This document shows positions 1-9,395 of a stretch of DNA of 64,000 nt, one piece after another. Position 1 is the first letter of the stretch, and the number at the start of each line of letters is the position of its first letter. Source of the DNA: Kastovskya adunca ATA6-11-RM4 (GTDB taxonomy: Bacteria; Cyanobacteriota; Cyanobacteriia; Cyanobacteriales; Coleofasciculaceae); assembly GCA_019359445.1 (NCBI GenBank), contig JAHHHJ010000015.1, positions 62,001 through 126,000 of the forward strand, given 5' to 3'. Below the pieces are notes generated by a model. That model did not search any database. It was not told where the DNA came from and saw only the letters and a program-made list of their open reading frames with translations. A program made the translations under genes and the position numbers.

Positions 1-22
1 GAAGGATGAAGTATGAAGGAAG
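1..22. repeat. Heptameric short tandem repeat fragment
   Basis: GAAGGATGAAGTATGAAGG at the left edge is the same AAGKRTG heptamer pattern found at about 471-508 (opposite orientation), 40556-40590 and 53434-53510. Such STRR heptamers are known interspersed repeats of cyanobacterial intergenic DNA. Confidence 0.5.
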
Positions 23-129
23 TTGGTGAATCGGTGAGTCGTCATCTCCCCATCACCCCTGTTCCCCTAATACATGAGATTACTGTGTTTGAAAGCAATA
101 TGCATGAGGAGCGATCGCCATTGAGTGAA

Positions 130-309
130 TTCAAAATTACGGCTTGGGCGTTTACTCATCCTCAAGTAAATCGGGTAATTGCGGAGACATTGCCAGAACT
201 GACGCCATCAATCCGTGTTTTAGAAAAGAATCGGTTCGTTAATATTGGCGAGGGTTCGGAAAGCGGTGTGATTCGTTTTGAGCTTCCGCGTGCTGTTTTT
301 GAAGGTTAG
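130..309 (+). pseudogene. C-terminal remnant of a GNAT acetyltransferase (RimJ/RimL type)
   Basis: The last 60 codons read like the end of a RimJ/RimL-type acetyltransferase: a WAFTHPQVNRVIAETLPEL block, then SIRVLEKNRFVNIGEG, the usual helix 'V.RV.AET...N..SIRVLEK.GF'. The acetyl-CoA binding loop (R/Q-x-x-G-x-G/A) and the N-terminal 100 or so residues are missing. The reading frame continues upstream to position 13, but that part does not look like the family and includes repeat-like bases at the window edge. I infer a 5'-truncated gene fused to unrelated sequence. Family assignment of the fragment is fairly safe; that it is non-functional is inference. Confidence 0.55.
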
Positions 310-470
310 TTTCAAGCAGGATGAAAGATATAAATGCTGAGTCCTGATGGGGGTGGGTTTAATGAACCACACCAGGCACAGAGGACGCGGAGATAAGAGA
401 AGGAGAGGGGGATGAGGGGATGGGAAGATGTTAGCGTAGCCCGGAGATAAGGTGATGGGGAGAATATCCC

Positions 471-508
471 TTACACTTCATACTTCATATTTCATACTTC
501 ATACTTTA
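471..508. repeat. Heptameric short tandem repeats (STRR), about 5 units
   Basis: A run of TTCATAC-type heptamers lies directly in front of the glycosyltransferase start at 513. It is the reverse complement of the AAGTATG units elsewhere in the window. The rest of spacer 310-470 is low-complexity sequence (CAGAGGACGCGGAGATAAG type) of the kind commonly dispersed in cyanobacteria; I see no gene in it. Confidence 0.6.
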
Positions 509-512
509 ATCA

Positions 513-1598
513 ATGACTCGACCTGTTCTTTACATCGCCATTACCAGCCACGGATTCGGTCATGCGGTGCGTGCGGCTTCTGTTGCGGCGGCGATTCAGC
601 AACTATGCCCAGATATTTTGCTGGTACTGGTGACAACAGTACCGCGATGGTTGCTGGAGTCTTACATCCCTGGTGACTTTATCCATCGCCCTCGTGCTTT
701 TGATGTGGGGGTAATTCAGTCTGATAGTTTGACTATGGATAAAGCCGCCACCCTAGAGAAGTTACAGGAGATTCGGCGATCGCAAAATGCCATTATTAGG
801 GGTGAGGTTAATTTTATCCGGACGAATCGGGTGGGGTTAATCTTGGCAGATATCCCGCCTTTAGCTGCCTCAATTGGCAAATCTGCGGGGATTCCTTGCT
901 GGATGCTCAGTAATTTTGGCTGGGACTTTATTTATCGAGATTGGGGAGGAGAGTTTGGGGAAATCGCCGATGGGATAAGTGAGTGTTATAGCCAATGCGA
1001 TCGCCTCTTTCGCCTTCCTCTACACGAACCGATGTCGGCTTTCCCAGAAATTACTGATGTGGGTTTAACCGGAGGGATACCGCAGTATACGCCAGAGGAA
1101 TTGCGCGATCGCTTTTCCTTAACCGCCCCTACCGATAAAACTATCTTGCTAACCTTTGGCGGTTTGAGTTTAGAAGCAATTCCCTACGACAACCTGCACG
1201 CCTTCCCGGATTGGCAATTCATTACCTTTGACCAAAAAGCGCCGATTTTGCCTAATTTACTCAAAATTACCGGGCGGCATAACTATCGCCCTGTTGATTT
1301 TATGCCCATCTGCGGGCGAGTAGTCTCTAAACCCGGATATAGCACCTTCGCAGAAGCCTTGCGGCTGGAGGTTCCGATTGTTTCCCTTACCCGCGAAGGC
1401 TTTGCAGAAGCCCCATTATTGATCGAGGGTATCCAAAACTACGCCCATCACCAAATTCTCGCTCCCCAGGAATTTTTTAGCAGCCGTTGGGAATTTTTAC
1501 ATCAAACTCCCCAACCGCCTCGCCGTCAAGAGATGATAGAGAAACATGGCACAACAGCGATCGCCCAGGCTGTTGTCAATCATTTCCAATCCTCGTAA
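513..1598 (+). CDS. GT-B fold glycosyltransferase family protein
   Basis: A 361-residue protein that probably transfers a sugar from a nucleotide donor in the cytoplasm; the acceptor is unknown. The N-terminus has a hydrophobic strand followed by SHGFGHAVRAASVAAAI (about 10-27), the acceptor-side glycine-rich turn of MurG/MGT-like GT-B enzymes. The C-terminal half has a donor-site-like stretch, MPICGRVVSKPGYSTFAEAL (about 266-285), in which the conserved GYST/E resembles the nucleotide-sugar binding loop of GT1/GT28 proteins. The glycosyltransferase-like domain fused to some sugar kinases (L-arabinokinase) looks similar. It lies 13 bp before the next gene, so the two may be co-transcribed. 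Fold assignment is good; substrate is unknown. Confidence 0.7.
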   Translation: MTRPVLYIAITSHGFGHAVRAASVAAAIQQLCPDILLVLVTTVPRWLLESYIPGDFIHRPRAFDVGVIQSDSLTMDKAATLEKLQEIRRSQNAIIRGEVNFIRTNRVGLILADIPPLAASIGKSAGIPCWMLSNFGWDFIYRDWGGEFGEIADGISECYSQCDRLFRLPLHEPMSAFPEITDVGLTGGIPQYTPEELRDRFSLTAPTDKTILLTFGGLSLEAIPYDNLHAFPDWQFITFDQKAPILPNLLKITGRHNYRPVDFMPICGRVVSKPGYSTFAEALRLEVPIVSLTREGFAEAPLLIEGIQNYAHHQILAPQEFFSSRWEFLHQTPQPPRRQEMIEKHGTTAIAQAVVNHFQSS

Positions 1599-1611
1599 GT
1601 GATGCCCCTCC

Positions 1612-2175
1612 ATGATCGCCGCCGTTGATTCCCTGTCAACCCCCCAAGAAGTCACAGAGACGATAGAAAGCCCCGCAAATACTACCTTTTCTCCTATCAC
1701 CCTTGATCTGGCTGCTCAAGATGTCCGTATGGTTTTGTCACAGCAAAGAGAACGCAGTCAAAGCTTAACAACCAAGTTAAATATTCTCTTTGTTACCAAC
1801 GGAGCGTTATTTACAAGCTTGATGATTTCTCGGCTAGCATTTTTTCCTAGTGTATTTAGCATTACGGAAATTCTGGGATTTTTACTAAACTTCACGCTGC
1901 TGATTAATGCATTTCTGCCGCGTCAGATGGCAATCAGCCCCAATCTTGGAGATAACAAGTTTCTGGAACGCTATCTGACGTTATCACCGGAGGAATATCA
2001 GCTACAAATGATGGTTAATTTAGTGGAAACCTATAATGCCAATAAGCAGCGGCTAGAAGACATTTCCTCTTCCTTGAAGTATTCTGCTTACGTTACCTGG
2101 TGTATTGCTTTGATTCTTACCCTGCATATCGTGGCAGCTTATTTTATCTCTGCGATTGACCTGAAAAGTTTTTAG
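1612..2175 (+). CDS. Hypothetical membrane protein with about three TM helices
   Basis: A 187-residue protein I do not recognise. A soluble 50-residue N-terminus is followed by two close hydrophobic segments (about 55-75 and 82-103), a polar stretch with acidic and basic residues (about 115-150) and a last hydrophobic segment (about 158-180). The layout of a paired N-terminal TM hairpin, a cytosolic stretch and a C-terminal TM resembles small TM effector or SLATT-like proteins, but I see no motif that proves this. It follows the glycosyltransferase by 13 bp and precedes the next small gene by 13 bp, so the three probably form one transcript. Confidence 0.5.
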   Translation: MIAAVDSLSTPQEVTETIESPANTTFSPITLDLAAQDVRMVLSQQRERSQSLTTKLNILFVTNGALFTSLMISRLAFFPSVFSITEILGFLLNFTLLINAFLPRQMAISPNLGDNKFLERYLTLSPEEYQLQMMVNLVETYNANKQRLEDISSSLKYSAYVTWCIALILTLHIVAAYFISAIDLKSF

Positions 2176-2188
2176 CTAGGCTTAGACT

Positions 2189-2425
2189 ATGAGTTCCGAA
2201 CGAGCTGATATACCCTCATCTAGCGAACCGCTGAAGCTGCCGAAGCCAGATCCGGACAATATCACGGTGCTGACGAATACCCTACCCAACACGCCGATCC
2301 TGCCTTGGAATCATTACGACTCTCCTTGGCATGAGGATGAGGACGAAGAGAACACCGAGGCACTAGAAGATGTTGGGGAATCTGACGAACCATCAGCAGC
2401 CACAGAACCCTTCCAGGAAGATTGA
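2189..2425 (+). CDS. Small acidic hypothetical protein
   Basis: A 78-residue, strongly acidic and proline-rich protein. The centre holds NTPILPWNHYDSPWHED, followed by a Glu/Asp-rich tail. No fold or signal peptide is visible and the composition suggests intrinsic disorder. It sits 13 bp after the membrane protein and is probably the last gene of that operon. The function is unknown. Its aromatic PWNHYDSPWHE core looks like a conserved docking peptide, which is only an impression. Confidence 0.4.
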   Translation: MSSERADIPSSSEPLKLPKPDPDNITVLTNTLPNTPILPWNHYDSPWHEDEDEENTEALEDVGESDEPSAATEPFQED

Positions 2426-2609
2426 CAGACTCTACCCGTCGTTAATCGCCTTCGGGGGCGTTCTGTGGCGGATTTTGGTGATACCAGTTCGCTAGCCTAA
2501 GAGTCCACTTCAGAGTCTGAAGTCCGGAGTGGGTAAGATAGATAGAATCTTGCTGAGTCTCAGACGAACCTTAGAGAACGGTGCGAGGTCTCAATTGAGC
2601 GATTTATCT

Positions 2610-3035
2610 ATGAATCACTATCAACAACTGCTGAACGTTCAAACAACTGGCAAATCTTTGCAAAAAATCACCAATAAGGTGCAAGCTGTCGTTGCTGAAT
2701 CTGGCATAAAAACAGGTCTTTGCACGGTATTTTTACGCCATACTTCTGCTAGTTTACTGATTCAGGAAAATGCTGACCCAGATGTTCTGAAAGATTTATC
2801 CAACTTTTTTGCCAAACTAGTACCAGAGGACGGCAAAAGCTATATCCACAGTGCGGAGGGCCCAGATGATATGCCTGCTCATATCCGCACCGCCCTCACC
2901 AAAACATCAGAACAAATTCCCATTGCTAATGGGAAGTTACTTCTGGGAACCTGGCAGGGGATATATGTTTGGGAACACCGACAGCGAGGACATCACCGAG
3001 AAGTGGTGATTCATGTTTCTGGGAATAATCTCTAA
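2610..3035 (+). CDS. YjbQ / UPF0047 family protein
   Basis: A 141-residue YjbQ-like protein. Members complement thiamine-phosphate synthase weakly and their true role is uncertain. The characteristic blocks are visible: LCTVFLRHTSASLLIQENADPDV, then GPDDMPAHIRTALT, LGTWQGIYVWEHR and the C-terminal H-x-REVVIHVSG. The conserved histidines (LRHTSAS, MPAHI, EHR) fit the family's metal site. The frame is open from 2529, but the ATG at 2610 (MNHYQQLL) gives the usual family length of about 140, so I take it as the start. It is probably a single gene, between the operon ending at 2425 and the kinase at 3094. Confidence 0.8.
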   Translation: MNHYQQLLNVQTTGKSLQKITNKVQAVVAESGIKTGLCTVFLRHTSASLLIQENADPDVLKDLSNFFAKLVPEDGKSYIHSAEGPDDMPAHIRTALTKTSEQIPIANGKLLLGTWQGIYVWEHRQRGHHREVVIHVSGNNL

Positions 3036-3093
3036 TCAGAATCTGCTGGCATAACGCTCACAACAATTCAGTTTTCGTCAAAGGATCAGTACT

Positions 3094-5874
3094 ATGATGT
3101 ATTGCCTGAACAATGCCGAGCTGTTCCAGCAATTTTTGGAACATACACCAACGGCGGTGGCAATGTGCGATCGCGAAATGCGTTACTTGCTTGTTTCTCG
3201 GCAGTGGCTCAGGGAACATAGACTAGATGAACAAAACTTGATTGGGCGATCGCATTATGACGTTTTTCCCCAACTGAGCCAAGAGTGGCGACAGTATGCC
3301 GAGCGGTGTTTGGCAGGAATAGAGGCAGGCTACAAGCTAGAGAATGGGATTAAGTGGCAATGCCAACCCTGGCGGGATAGTACGGGTGAAATTGGCGGAT
3401 TAATCTTGAGCGTTGAGGCGTTAGCCACCGACACCAACATACCCACCCATGACAGCGAAGTCGGAACGCCTACCCAGCCAGGTGAAGCCCAGTTGCGGCA
3501 GTACCAGGAACAGCTCGAAGATTTAGTCGCAGAACGCACGGCAGCTCTGGCGGCAGCTAACGAACAACTCTCTTTAGAAATTGTTGAGCGTCAACAAGCG
3601 GTGCAAGCTCTACAGCAAAGTGAGGCTCGCTTCCAAAAATTTGCAGCGAATGTACCCGGAATGATTTATCAGTATCGGTTGCATCCCGATGGCTCTCATG
3701 CTTTTTCTTATGTCAGTCTCGGTTGTCGAGAATTGTACGAACTAGAGCCAGAACAAGTTCTACAGGATGCTACCTCTGCTTTCGGCTTGATTCATCCTGA
3801 CGATCGCCAAGAGTTTGAGGAATCAATCGGTATTTCCGCCCAAACCTTACAACATTGGCAGCAGGAAAACCGCTTGATTACCCCGTCAGGTCGCTTGAAG
3901 TGGGTACAATCGTCTTCTCGACCGGAAAAACAAGTCAATGGGGATATCGTTTGGGACGGATTGGCGATTGATATTAGCGATCGTAAACTCGCAGAAGAAG
4001 CGTTGCGCGACTCCCAACAGATGTTGCAGTTGGTCATCAACAATATCCCTCAAGGCATTTTTTGGAAGAATCGCCACTCTGTGTTTTTGGGATGCAATCA
4101 AGCCTTTGCTGAGGCGGAAGGATATGAGAGTCCCAGCGATATTATTGGCAAAACAGACTACGAGCTATCAAACAACAATCAGCAAGCCGAACTCTTTCAT
4201 GCCGTCGATCGCCAGGTGATGAAAAGCAATACGCCGATTTACCACCAAATTAAACAGCTACGGCGGCGCGATGGGAAACTAAGCTGGATCGACAGCAGTA
4301 AAATCCCCTTGCGAGATTGTGCTGGCAATGTGGTCGGTCTACTTTGCTCGTTTGAAGATATTAGCGATCGCAAACTAGCAGAAGAAGCCCTACATCGCAG
4401 CAAAGCCCAACTCCGAGAACTAGCTCAACGGGAACAATTGCTCAACCGTTTAGCCAGAGAAATCCGGAACTCTCTGGATTTGGATACGGTACTAGCAACC
4501 GCCGTGCAGGAAATTCGTAACTTGCTACAAATCGATCGCTGTACCTTTGCCTGGTATGTACCGCACGCCGATCTCCCGGTGTGGAACATTATTAAGGAAG
4601 CCAAGAATCCGAGCCTTCCCCCAACGCTGGGTGATTATCCTGCTGCCATGCTGGGTTCAGTCACTGAGCTACTGTTAGCGCAAACCCTTCTGCAAACCGA
4701 CGATGTGACAGCAGTTGAAGAACCGCTTCACCAGGAGTTTTTACAGCAATTGGGATACACATCGCTGCTCAGTTTGCCGATTCGGACTCGTTCCGGTCAA
4801 GTTGGGGTAATTACTGTAGGACACTGCACTGAGCCTCATCCTTGGACGGAGAGTGAGGTGGACTTGCTCAAAGCCGTGACCGATCAGTTAGCGATCGCTA
4901 TTAACCAAGCCGAACTCTACACCCAAAGTCGCGAAGCTGCCGCGATCGCCCAACGACAAGCGCAAGAGCGAGAAGCCACTCTCAAAGAACTGCAACAGAC
5001 TCAATCCCAGCTTATCCAAAGCGAAAAAATGTCGAGCTTGGGTCAACTCGTTGCTGGGGTGGCTCACGAAATCAACAATCCTGTTAACTTCATCTACGGC
5101 AATCTCGCCTATGCCGATGAATACACCCAAGACATGCTGCGCTTGCTGCAACTCTATCAGGAACAATATCCTCAACCGACACCCACAATCTGCGACGCCA
5201 CTGCCACTGTTGACTTAGATTTCCTCCGAGAAGATTTACCCAAACTGCTCAACTCTATGAAAGTTGGGGCAGAGCGAATTTGCGAGATTGTACGCAGTCT
5301 CCGCAATTTCTCGCGCCTTGACGAAGCGGAGATGAAAGAAGTTGATATCCACGAAGGTATTGAAAGCACCCTGCTAATTTTGCAAAGCCGCTTCAAAGCC
5401 AAACCCGAACATCCGGCGATCGAAATTGTTAAAGACTACGGCAACTTGCCCCCAGTACAATGTTACGTCGGACAGCTTAATCAGGTCTTCATGAATCTGC
5501 TGGCAAATGCTGTTGATGCGATTGACGAACAAAATTCCACCAGAAGCTTAGAGGAAGTCATCGCCAATCCTAGCCAGATTCGGATTAGTACAACCGTAAA
5601 AGACAATAGCCGCATTGCAATTTCTATTCGCGATAATGGGCCAGGAATCACAGAAACGGTCAAAAATCAACTTTTCAATCCTTTTTTCACCACCAAACCC
5701 ATTGGTGTAGGAACAGGACTGGGATTAGCGATTAGTTACCAAATTGTTGTGGAAAAACACCAGGGTCAATTAACCTGCTCCTCCCAGGTTGGCGAAGGAG
5801 CAGAATTTACGATTGAAATCGCCATTCAGCCAGAAATTGAGGCGAGAAATAGTCAGAGCGCGATCGCTGTCTAA
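3094..5874 (+). CDS. PAS-PAS-PAS-GAF sensor histidine kinase
   Basis: A 926-residue sensor kinase of a two-component system. Domains in order: PAS about 8-115 (LEHTPTAVAMCDREMRYL); coiled coil about 130-175; PAS about 176-300 with its PAC end ('DISDRK'); PAS about 310-430, also closed by 'DISDRK'; GAF about 450-620; a second coiled coil; HisKA with H-box GVAHEINNPVNF (phospho-acceptor His658); HATPase_c with N-box NQVFMNLLANAVDAI, G1 box DNGPGI, and the G2 stretch GVGTGLGLAIS. There is no TM helix and no receiver domain, so it is a cytoplasmic sensor needing a separate response regulator; none is adjacent. AAGGA about 9 bp upstream supports the ATG start. The GAF lacks an obvious bilin-binding cysteine motif. 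Confidence 0.9.
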   Translation: MMYCLNNAELFQQFLEHTPTAVAMCDREMRYLLVSRQWLREHRLDEQNLIGRSHYDVFPQLSQEWRQYAERCLAGIEAGYKLENGIKWQCQPWRDSTGEIGGLILSVEALATDTNIPTHDSEVGTPTQPGEAQLRQYQEQLEDLVAERTAALAAANEQLSLEIVERQQAVQALQQSEARFQKFAANVPGMIYQYRLHPDGSHAFSYVSLGCRELYELEPEQVLQDATSAFGLIHPDDRQEFEESIGISAQTLQHWQQENRLITPSGRLKWVQSSSRPEKQVNGDIVWDGLAIDISDRKLAEEALRDSQQMLQLVINNIPQGIFWKNRHSVFLGCNQAFAEAEGYESPSDIIGKTDYELSNNNQQAELFHAVDRQVMKSNTPIYHQIKQLRRRDGKLSWIDSSKIPLRDCAGNVVGLLCSFEDISDRKLAEEALHRSKAQLRELAQREQLLNRLAREIRNSLDLDTVLATAVQEIRNLLQIDRCTFAWYVPHADLPVWNIIKEAKNPSLPPTLGDYPAAMLGSVTELLLAQTLLQTDDVTAVEEPLHQEFLQQLGYTSLLSLPIRTRSGQVGVITVGHCTEPHPWTESEVDLLKAVTDQLAIAINQAELYTQSREAAAIAQRQAQEREATLKELQQTQSQLIQSEKMSSLGQLVAGVAHEINNPVNFIYGNLAYADEYTQDMLRLLQLYQEQYPQPTPTICDATATVDLDFLREDLPKLLNSMKVGAERICEIVRSLRNFSRLDEAEMKEVDIHEGIESTLLILQSRFKAKPEHPAIEIVKDYGNLPPVQCYVGQLNQVFMNLLANAVDAIDEQNSTRSLEEVIANPSQIRISTTVKDNSRIAISIRDNGPGITETVKNQLFNPFFTTKPIGVGTGLGLAISYQIVVEKHQGQLTCSSQVGEGAEFTIEIAIQPEIEARNSQSAIAV

Positions 5875-5953
5875 CAAACCTCACCCCTTGTTCAACTCCC
5901 GGAATGAATCAACGGTAGGCGAAAACTTTCCCTTTGCCAACGCCGCCTTGAAA

Positions 5954-7444
5954 TTAACTACTCAACGCCTCAGAACCCGCAATTTTCTCTGATGAGGCTT
6001 CTGGCATCAAACGCCCGACACTTTGCTTGACGAATGACTGCAAGAAGGCAGCGCGTTGATTTTGCTGGAAGACTTTTTGCAGGGTTTGTCCGAGTTTGTG
6101 GAGATTGAAAGGACTCTCATTTGCTGTTTCCAGGTTAATCTCTTGCTCTTGGAAGTATTCAATCAAACTCAAACCCGCAATGCGAGTCAGATAGGCGGCA
6201 CTCACCCCTTGTACGGCACCGCCAGCCACAAAGGTGAAGACGTGGCTCTTGAGAACGCCTGCAATGGTTGAAGTTGAAAGTTCTACCAAACCTAGCTTGA
6301 GCATCAGACTTCCCAATGTACCCGCCGCGTTCTGAGCTTGGGGAAGGGAAAACTTTTGTTGATAAATTGCCCCTAAATCCATCACTAGTTGACCGTTAAT
6401 CGCGGCAGTTGCTAGTAAATCCAGCGCCGGAACGGGATTGGCAAAGGCAGCAGCAGCAGCAACGATTTGATATTGGTCAATCACGGGTATGGCGCGATCG
6501 CGTCTGACTTGATTTAAAACAGTCTTCACCTCACCTTTTAGCGACGTAGCTTTGCGCCAGGTGGTACGCCACACCAACTGCTGGCTTTCTTGAGCAACAA
6601 TTTGGCTGAGGTGTTCTGTGAGGGAATTTAGTTGAGGGGGTTGTGGCTCCAACCACTCTCGCATGGCACCATCTGGTTGATGCTGGCGGACTTTGACGGG
6701 GCTTGGTGCTGCGGCGATCGCGACTACATTTTCTGCTCCCAAAACATCTAAAAGCCGCTGTTGGAGCTGTTCTAATACTGTTGCCCGTTCGGGGGGTAAA
6801 TACTGGTCTTGCTTATTAAATACCAAAACAAGCCGCTGATTAGCCGCCGCCAGTTCCTGTAGCGTTTTAAACTCGGTATCGGTAAGATCGCCCGCAATGA
6901 CAAATAAAACCAAGTCTGAACTCAGGGCAGCTTTCTTGGCAGCGGTGTCAGTGGTTTCTTCGGCATCTGTGCCGACAAATAAGGCGCTGGTTTCCGTTGC
7001 ACTAATCTTTTGACTTTGGGAAGGAATCCAGCTTGTTTCTAGGGCTTGTAGCAGGTGGGTTTTGCCAACTCCCTTACCCCCTGTGACTACCAATCGTAGC
7101 TCCTGCCGCTCTAGCTCTGCTTTCAAGGGAGTCAGCTGCTGCCGTAGTTGAGCATTTACCTGATAACTTTCGGCTTCTATTTCCAAGTGAGCGATCGCTG
7201 TTTCGGTTTGGGCGATCGCTTGCTCGACTGTCTCTCGATTTAGAGGCGATGAAACCGTTGACGGTTGTGCAGTATTGGCGGTTTTTTGCTGAAACAACCA
7301 AAAGCTAGTGCCCACGGCAAGTAAGCCTAGCATCCCAAACTCCCCGAATGCTGCCATCGAGTGATGCAAGCTCTGTAATAGCCACAGTGAAAACGATAGA
7401 CTTACTCCACCGACTAACAAAGGTCGCTGCAATTTCATCGCCAT
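5954..7444 (-). CDS. Membrane-associated GTPase with DUF697 domain
   Basis: A 496-residue GTPase-like protein. Two hydrophobic segments near the N-terminus (about 8-25 and 32-50) anchor it. A helical region follows, then a P-loop GGKGVGKTHL, a G3-like DLVLFVIAGDLTD, and the NKQD specificity motif. The C-terminal third (PVIDQYQIVAAAAAFANPVPALDLLATAAI onward) is the DUF697 hydrophobic domain shared with YcjF-type proteins. The start is ATG 7444, with GGAAGG five bases upstream; an in-frame TTG 15 bases earlier is less likely. It converges on the histidine kinase. The biological role of cyanobacterial DUF697 GTPases is not established. Confidence 0.8.
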   Translation of the reverse strand: MAMKLQRPLLVGGVSLSFSLWLLQSLHHSMAAFGEFGMLGLLAVGTSFWLFQQKTANTAQPSTVSSPLNRETVEQAIAQTETAIAHLEIEAESYQVNAQLRQQLTPLKAELERQELRLVVTGGKGVGKTHLLQALETSWIPSQSQKISATETSALFVGTDAEETTDTAAKKAALSSDLVLFVIAGDLTDTEFKTLQELAAANQRLVLVFNKQDQYLPPERATVLEQLQQRLLDVLGAENVVAIAAAPSPVKVRQHQPDGAMREWLEPQPPQLNSLTEHLSQIVAQESQQLVWRTTWRKATSLKGEVKTVLNQVRRDRAIPVIDQYQIVAAAAAFANPVPALDLLATAAINGQLVMDLGAIYQQKFSLPQAQNAAGTLGSLMLKLGLVELSTSTIAGVLKSHVFTFVAGGAVQGVSAAYLTRIAGLSLIEYFQEQEINLETANESPFNLHKLGQTLQKVFQQNQRAAFLQSFVKQSVGRLMPEASSEKIAGSEALSS

Positions 7445-7771
7445 TTTTCCTTCCCCCAAGCTACTGCCACTAAGTCTGACTCCATTAAAGCTGAAGTTTT
7501 GGCAGATCTCCTTTTCTCTATGCTAAGCCTTGCAGGGCTAGATCTCCGAGGAAGATTAAGCCAGAGCGATCGCCACTTTGCTCCAATAGAGGCGGAGGAA
7601 TACAGATTCCCTAAGAATTGCCAATTTTAACAATCCTGCTGCACCCCTAGCTGAGTTGTACCAATTCTCTAAATGCTGGCTACAGATACTTTTCTTGCTC
7701 TCCCTCTTTTTAGGGGGTTTGGGGGATCTCTGTGTAGGCTCTTAGGGAAATAGTATTACAAAAAAAATGGG

Positions 7772-7826
7772 TTTAAAGCCCCGTCCTTCACTTCGGCAAG
7801 CTCAGTGACCACTAGGACGGCTTTTT
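7772..7826. repeat. Left-end hairpin of the IS element, with nested small hairpin
   Basis: The outer stem AAAG-CCGTCCT (7775-7787, two-base bulge) pairs with AGGACGGCTTT (7814-7824). Inside it TCACT pairs with AGTGA around the loop TCGGCAAGCTC. The T-rich flank after the outer stem could also act as a terminator. Confidence 0.55.
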
Positions 7827-7868
7827 ATTTATAGCCACAGATAGCTATAAAGACGCTATCATACATCC

Positions 7869-9063
7869 ATGATAATCCTGGAGTTTAAGTTAAAAGGTAA
7901 ACAGCAGCAGTATCAGATCATTAACGACATGATCCGCACCGCGCAGTTTATCCGTAACAAAGCTCTAAGATACTGGATAGACAATCAAAACGTTAAACTA
8001 GCTGACCTATACAAACAGTGCGCCGTATTGGCTAAAAAGTTTGAATGGGCGGGTAAACTTAACTCAATGGCACGTCAAGCTTCGGCAGAACGCGCCATTT
8101 TTGCTATTCAACGTTTCTTTGCCAATTGCAAAGCCAGCAAGCCTGGAAAGAAAGGATATCCACAATTCAAGAAATTCACACGTTCTGTGGAGTACAAAAC
8201 TTCAGGCTGGAAGCTTTCTTCTGACAAAAGAAGATTAACTTTCACAGACGGCTTTGCCGCAGGTACCTTTAAACTGGTTGGTTCTCGCGACCTACACTTT
8301 TATGCCCCAGACCAGATAAAGCGGGTGCGAGTTATCCGTAGAGCGGATGGCTATTACATTCAGTTCTGCATCAGTGTAGAGCGGACTCTTATAGGTCATC
8401 CCTACAGGCAAGGCTGTCGGGATAGATGTGGGGCTGAACCACTTCTTGACCGACAGTACTGGAGCGACGGTGCCCAACCCACGCCATCTCCGTAAAAGTG
8501 AGAAGGCACTCAAGAGGTTGCAGCGTAGAGCGTCGAGTAAAAAGAAGGGGTCAGCCAACCGCAAAAAAGCCATTAACAGATTAGGGAGAAAACATCTCAA
8601 GGTCAGTAGGCAACGTAAAAACTTCGCCATTAAGACGGCGTTGTGCGTAGTGAAATCTAATGACTTCATAGCCTACGAAGATTTGCAGGTGAAAAATATG
8701 GTAACAAACCATAAGCTTGCTAAGAGTATCAGTGATGCTGCTTGGTCACAGTTTGCTCAATGGTTGCAATACCTGGGGAAAGTTTACGGGAAAACAGTGG
8801 TTGCTGTTGCCCCTCAATATACTTCGCAAGATTGCTCAAATTGTGGAAAAACCGTCAAGAAATCACTTTCGATGAGAACTCATGTTTGCGGTTGTGGTGC
8901 AACACTAGACCGCGACCACAACGCTGCATTGAATATCTTGGCAAAAGCTCTGCGGCAAGCAGGAATTGAGCTAAATACGGCGGGGCACGCCGGAATCTAC
9001 GCTTGGGGACAGACCGACCTCTGCTCGTTGATGGTGACATCATTGAGCAAGCCGACTGATTGA
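7869..9063 (+). pseudogene. tnpB: TnpB-type RNA-guided nuclease (OrfB), frameshifted
   Basis: Two overlapping frames together encode one TnpB. The first (7869 to about 8395) has the N-terminal helix-turn-helix/OrfB region, including MARQASAERAIFAIQRFF and the YYIQFCISVER strand. The second (from about 8398 to 9063) resumes with PTGKAVGIDVGLNHFLTDSTG, so a +1 change lies near 8385-8400, just before the first RuvC aspartate. The second frame keeps all catalytic landmarks: GIDVG (RuvC Asp), IAYEDLQ (Glu), the zinc ribbon CSNCG...CGCG, and DRDHNAALNI (final Asp). Nuclease residues are therefore intact and only the junction is broken. Programmed frameshifting is possible but less likely than decay. 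Confidence 0.85.
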
Positions 9064-9126
9064 GCCAAGAATCTCCGTGGACTTCGGCGTGAGCTCAGTC
9101 GAACGCTTCAGCCCGGAGAGTGTCAA
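8960..9126 (+). ncRNA. Candidate omega/reRNA of the TnpB element
   Basis: TnpB elements of this family produce a guide RNA from the 3' end of tnpB and the right end. Here the right end has the expected terminal hairpin (TCTCCG/CGGAGA) and stops at GTGTCAA, after which the guide would start (TTGTCCAGGATTG...). The 5' limit is a guess. The hairpin is seen directly; the RNA itself is inferred from family knowledge. Confidence 0.35.
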
Positions 9127-9225
9127 TTTGTCCAGGATTGTAATTCCCTAAAGAGGCTGTCTCTGTTGTCAGTAACTACAAAAAAAAGCCCTGCAACTTG
9201 TACAGAACTTTTTTTATGTTTTATT

Positions 9226-9302
<77 letters not shown>

Positions 9303-9395
9303 TCGCTTTTCTTACTATAACGCACAATTCCCATTTGTGGCAAACTTTGGGGAAAATTAATTCCAGCTTCTGACTGAAGCCATACGACCTGCGCC

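Larger units (their letters stand above)
7772..9126 (+). mobile_element. IS200/IS605-family element carrying only a broken tnpB
   Basis: Both ends look like subterminal hairpin ends of an IS605-type element. The left end (7775-7824) pairs AAAG..CCGTCCT with AGGACGGCTTT. The right end (9072-9119) pairs TCTCCG with CGGAGA and closes with GAGTGTCAA, the typical IS605/OrfB right terminus. There is no tnpA transposase, so movement would need one in trans. Exact boundaries are estimated: the right end is fairly secure from the GTGTCAA motif, the left is uncertain by tens of bases. The spacer 7445-7771 to the left holds no gene that I can see. Confidence 0.7.
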
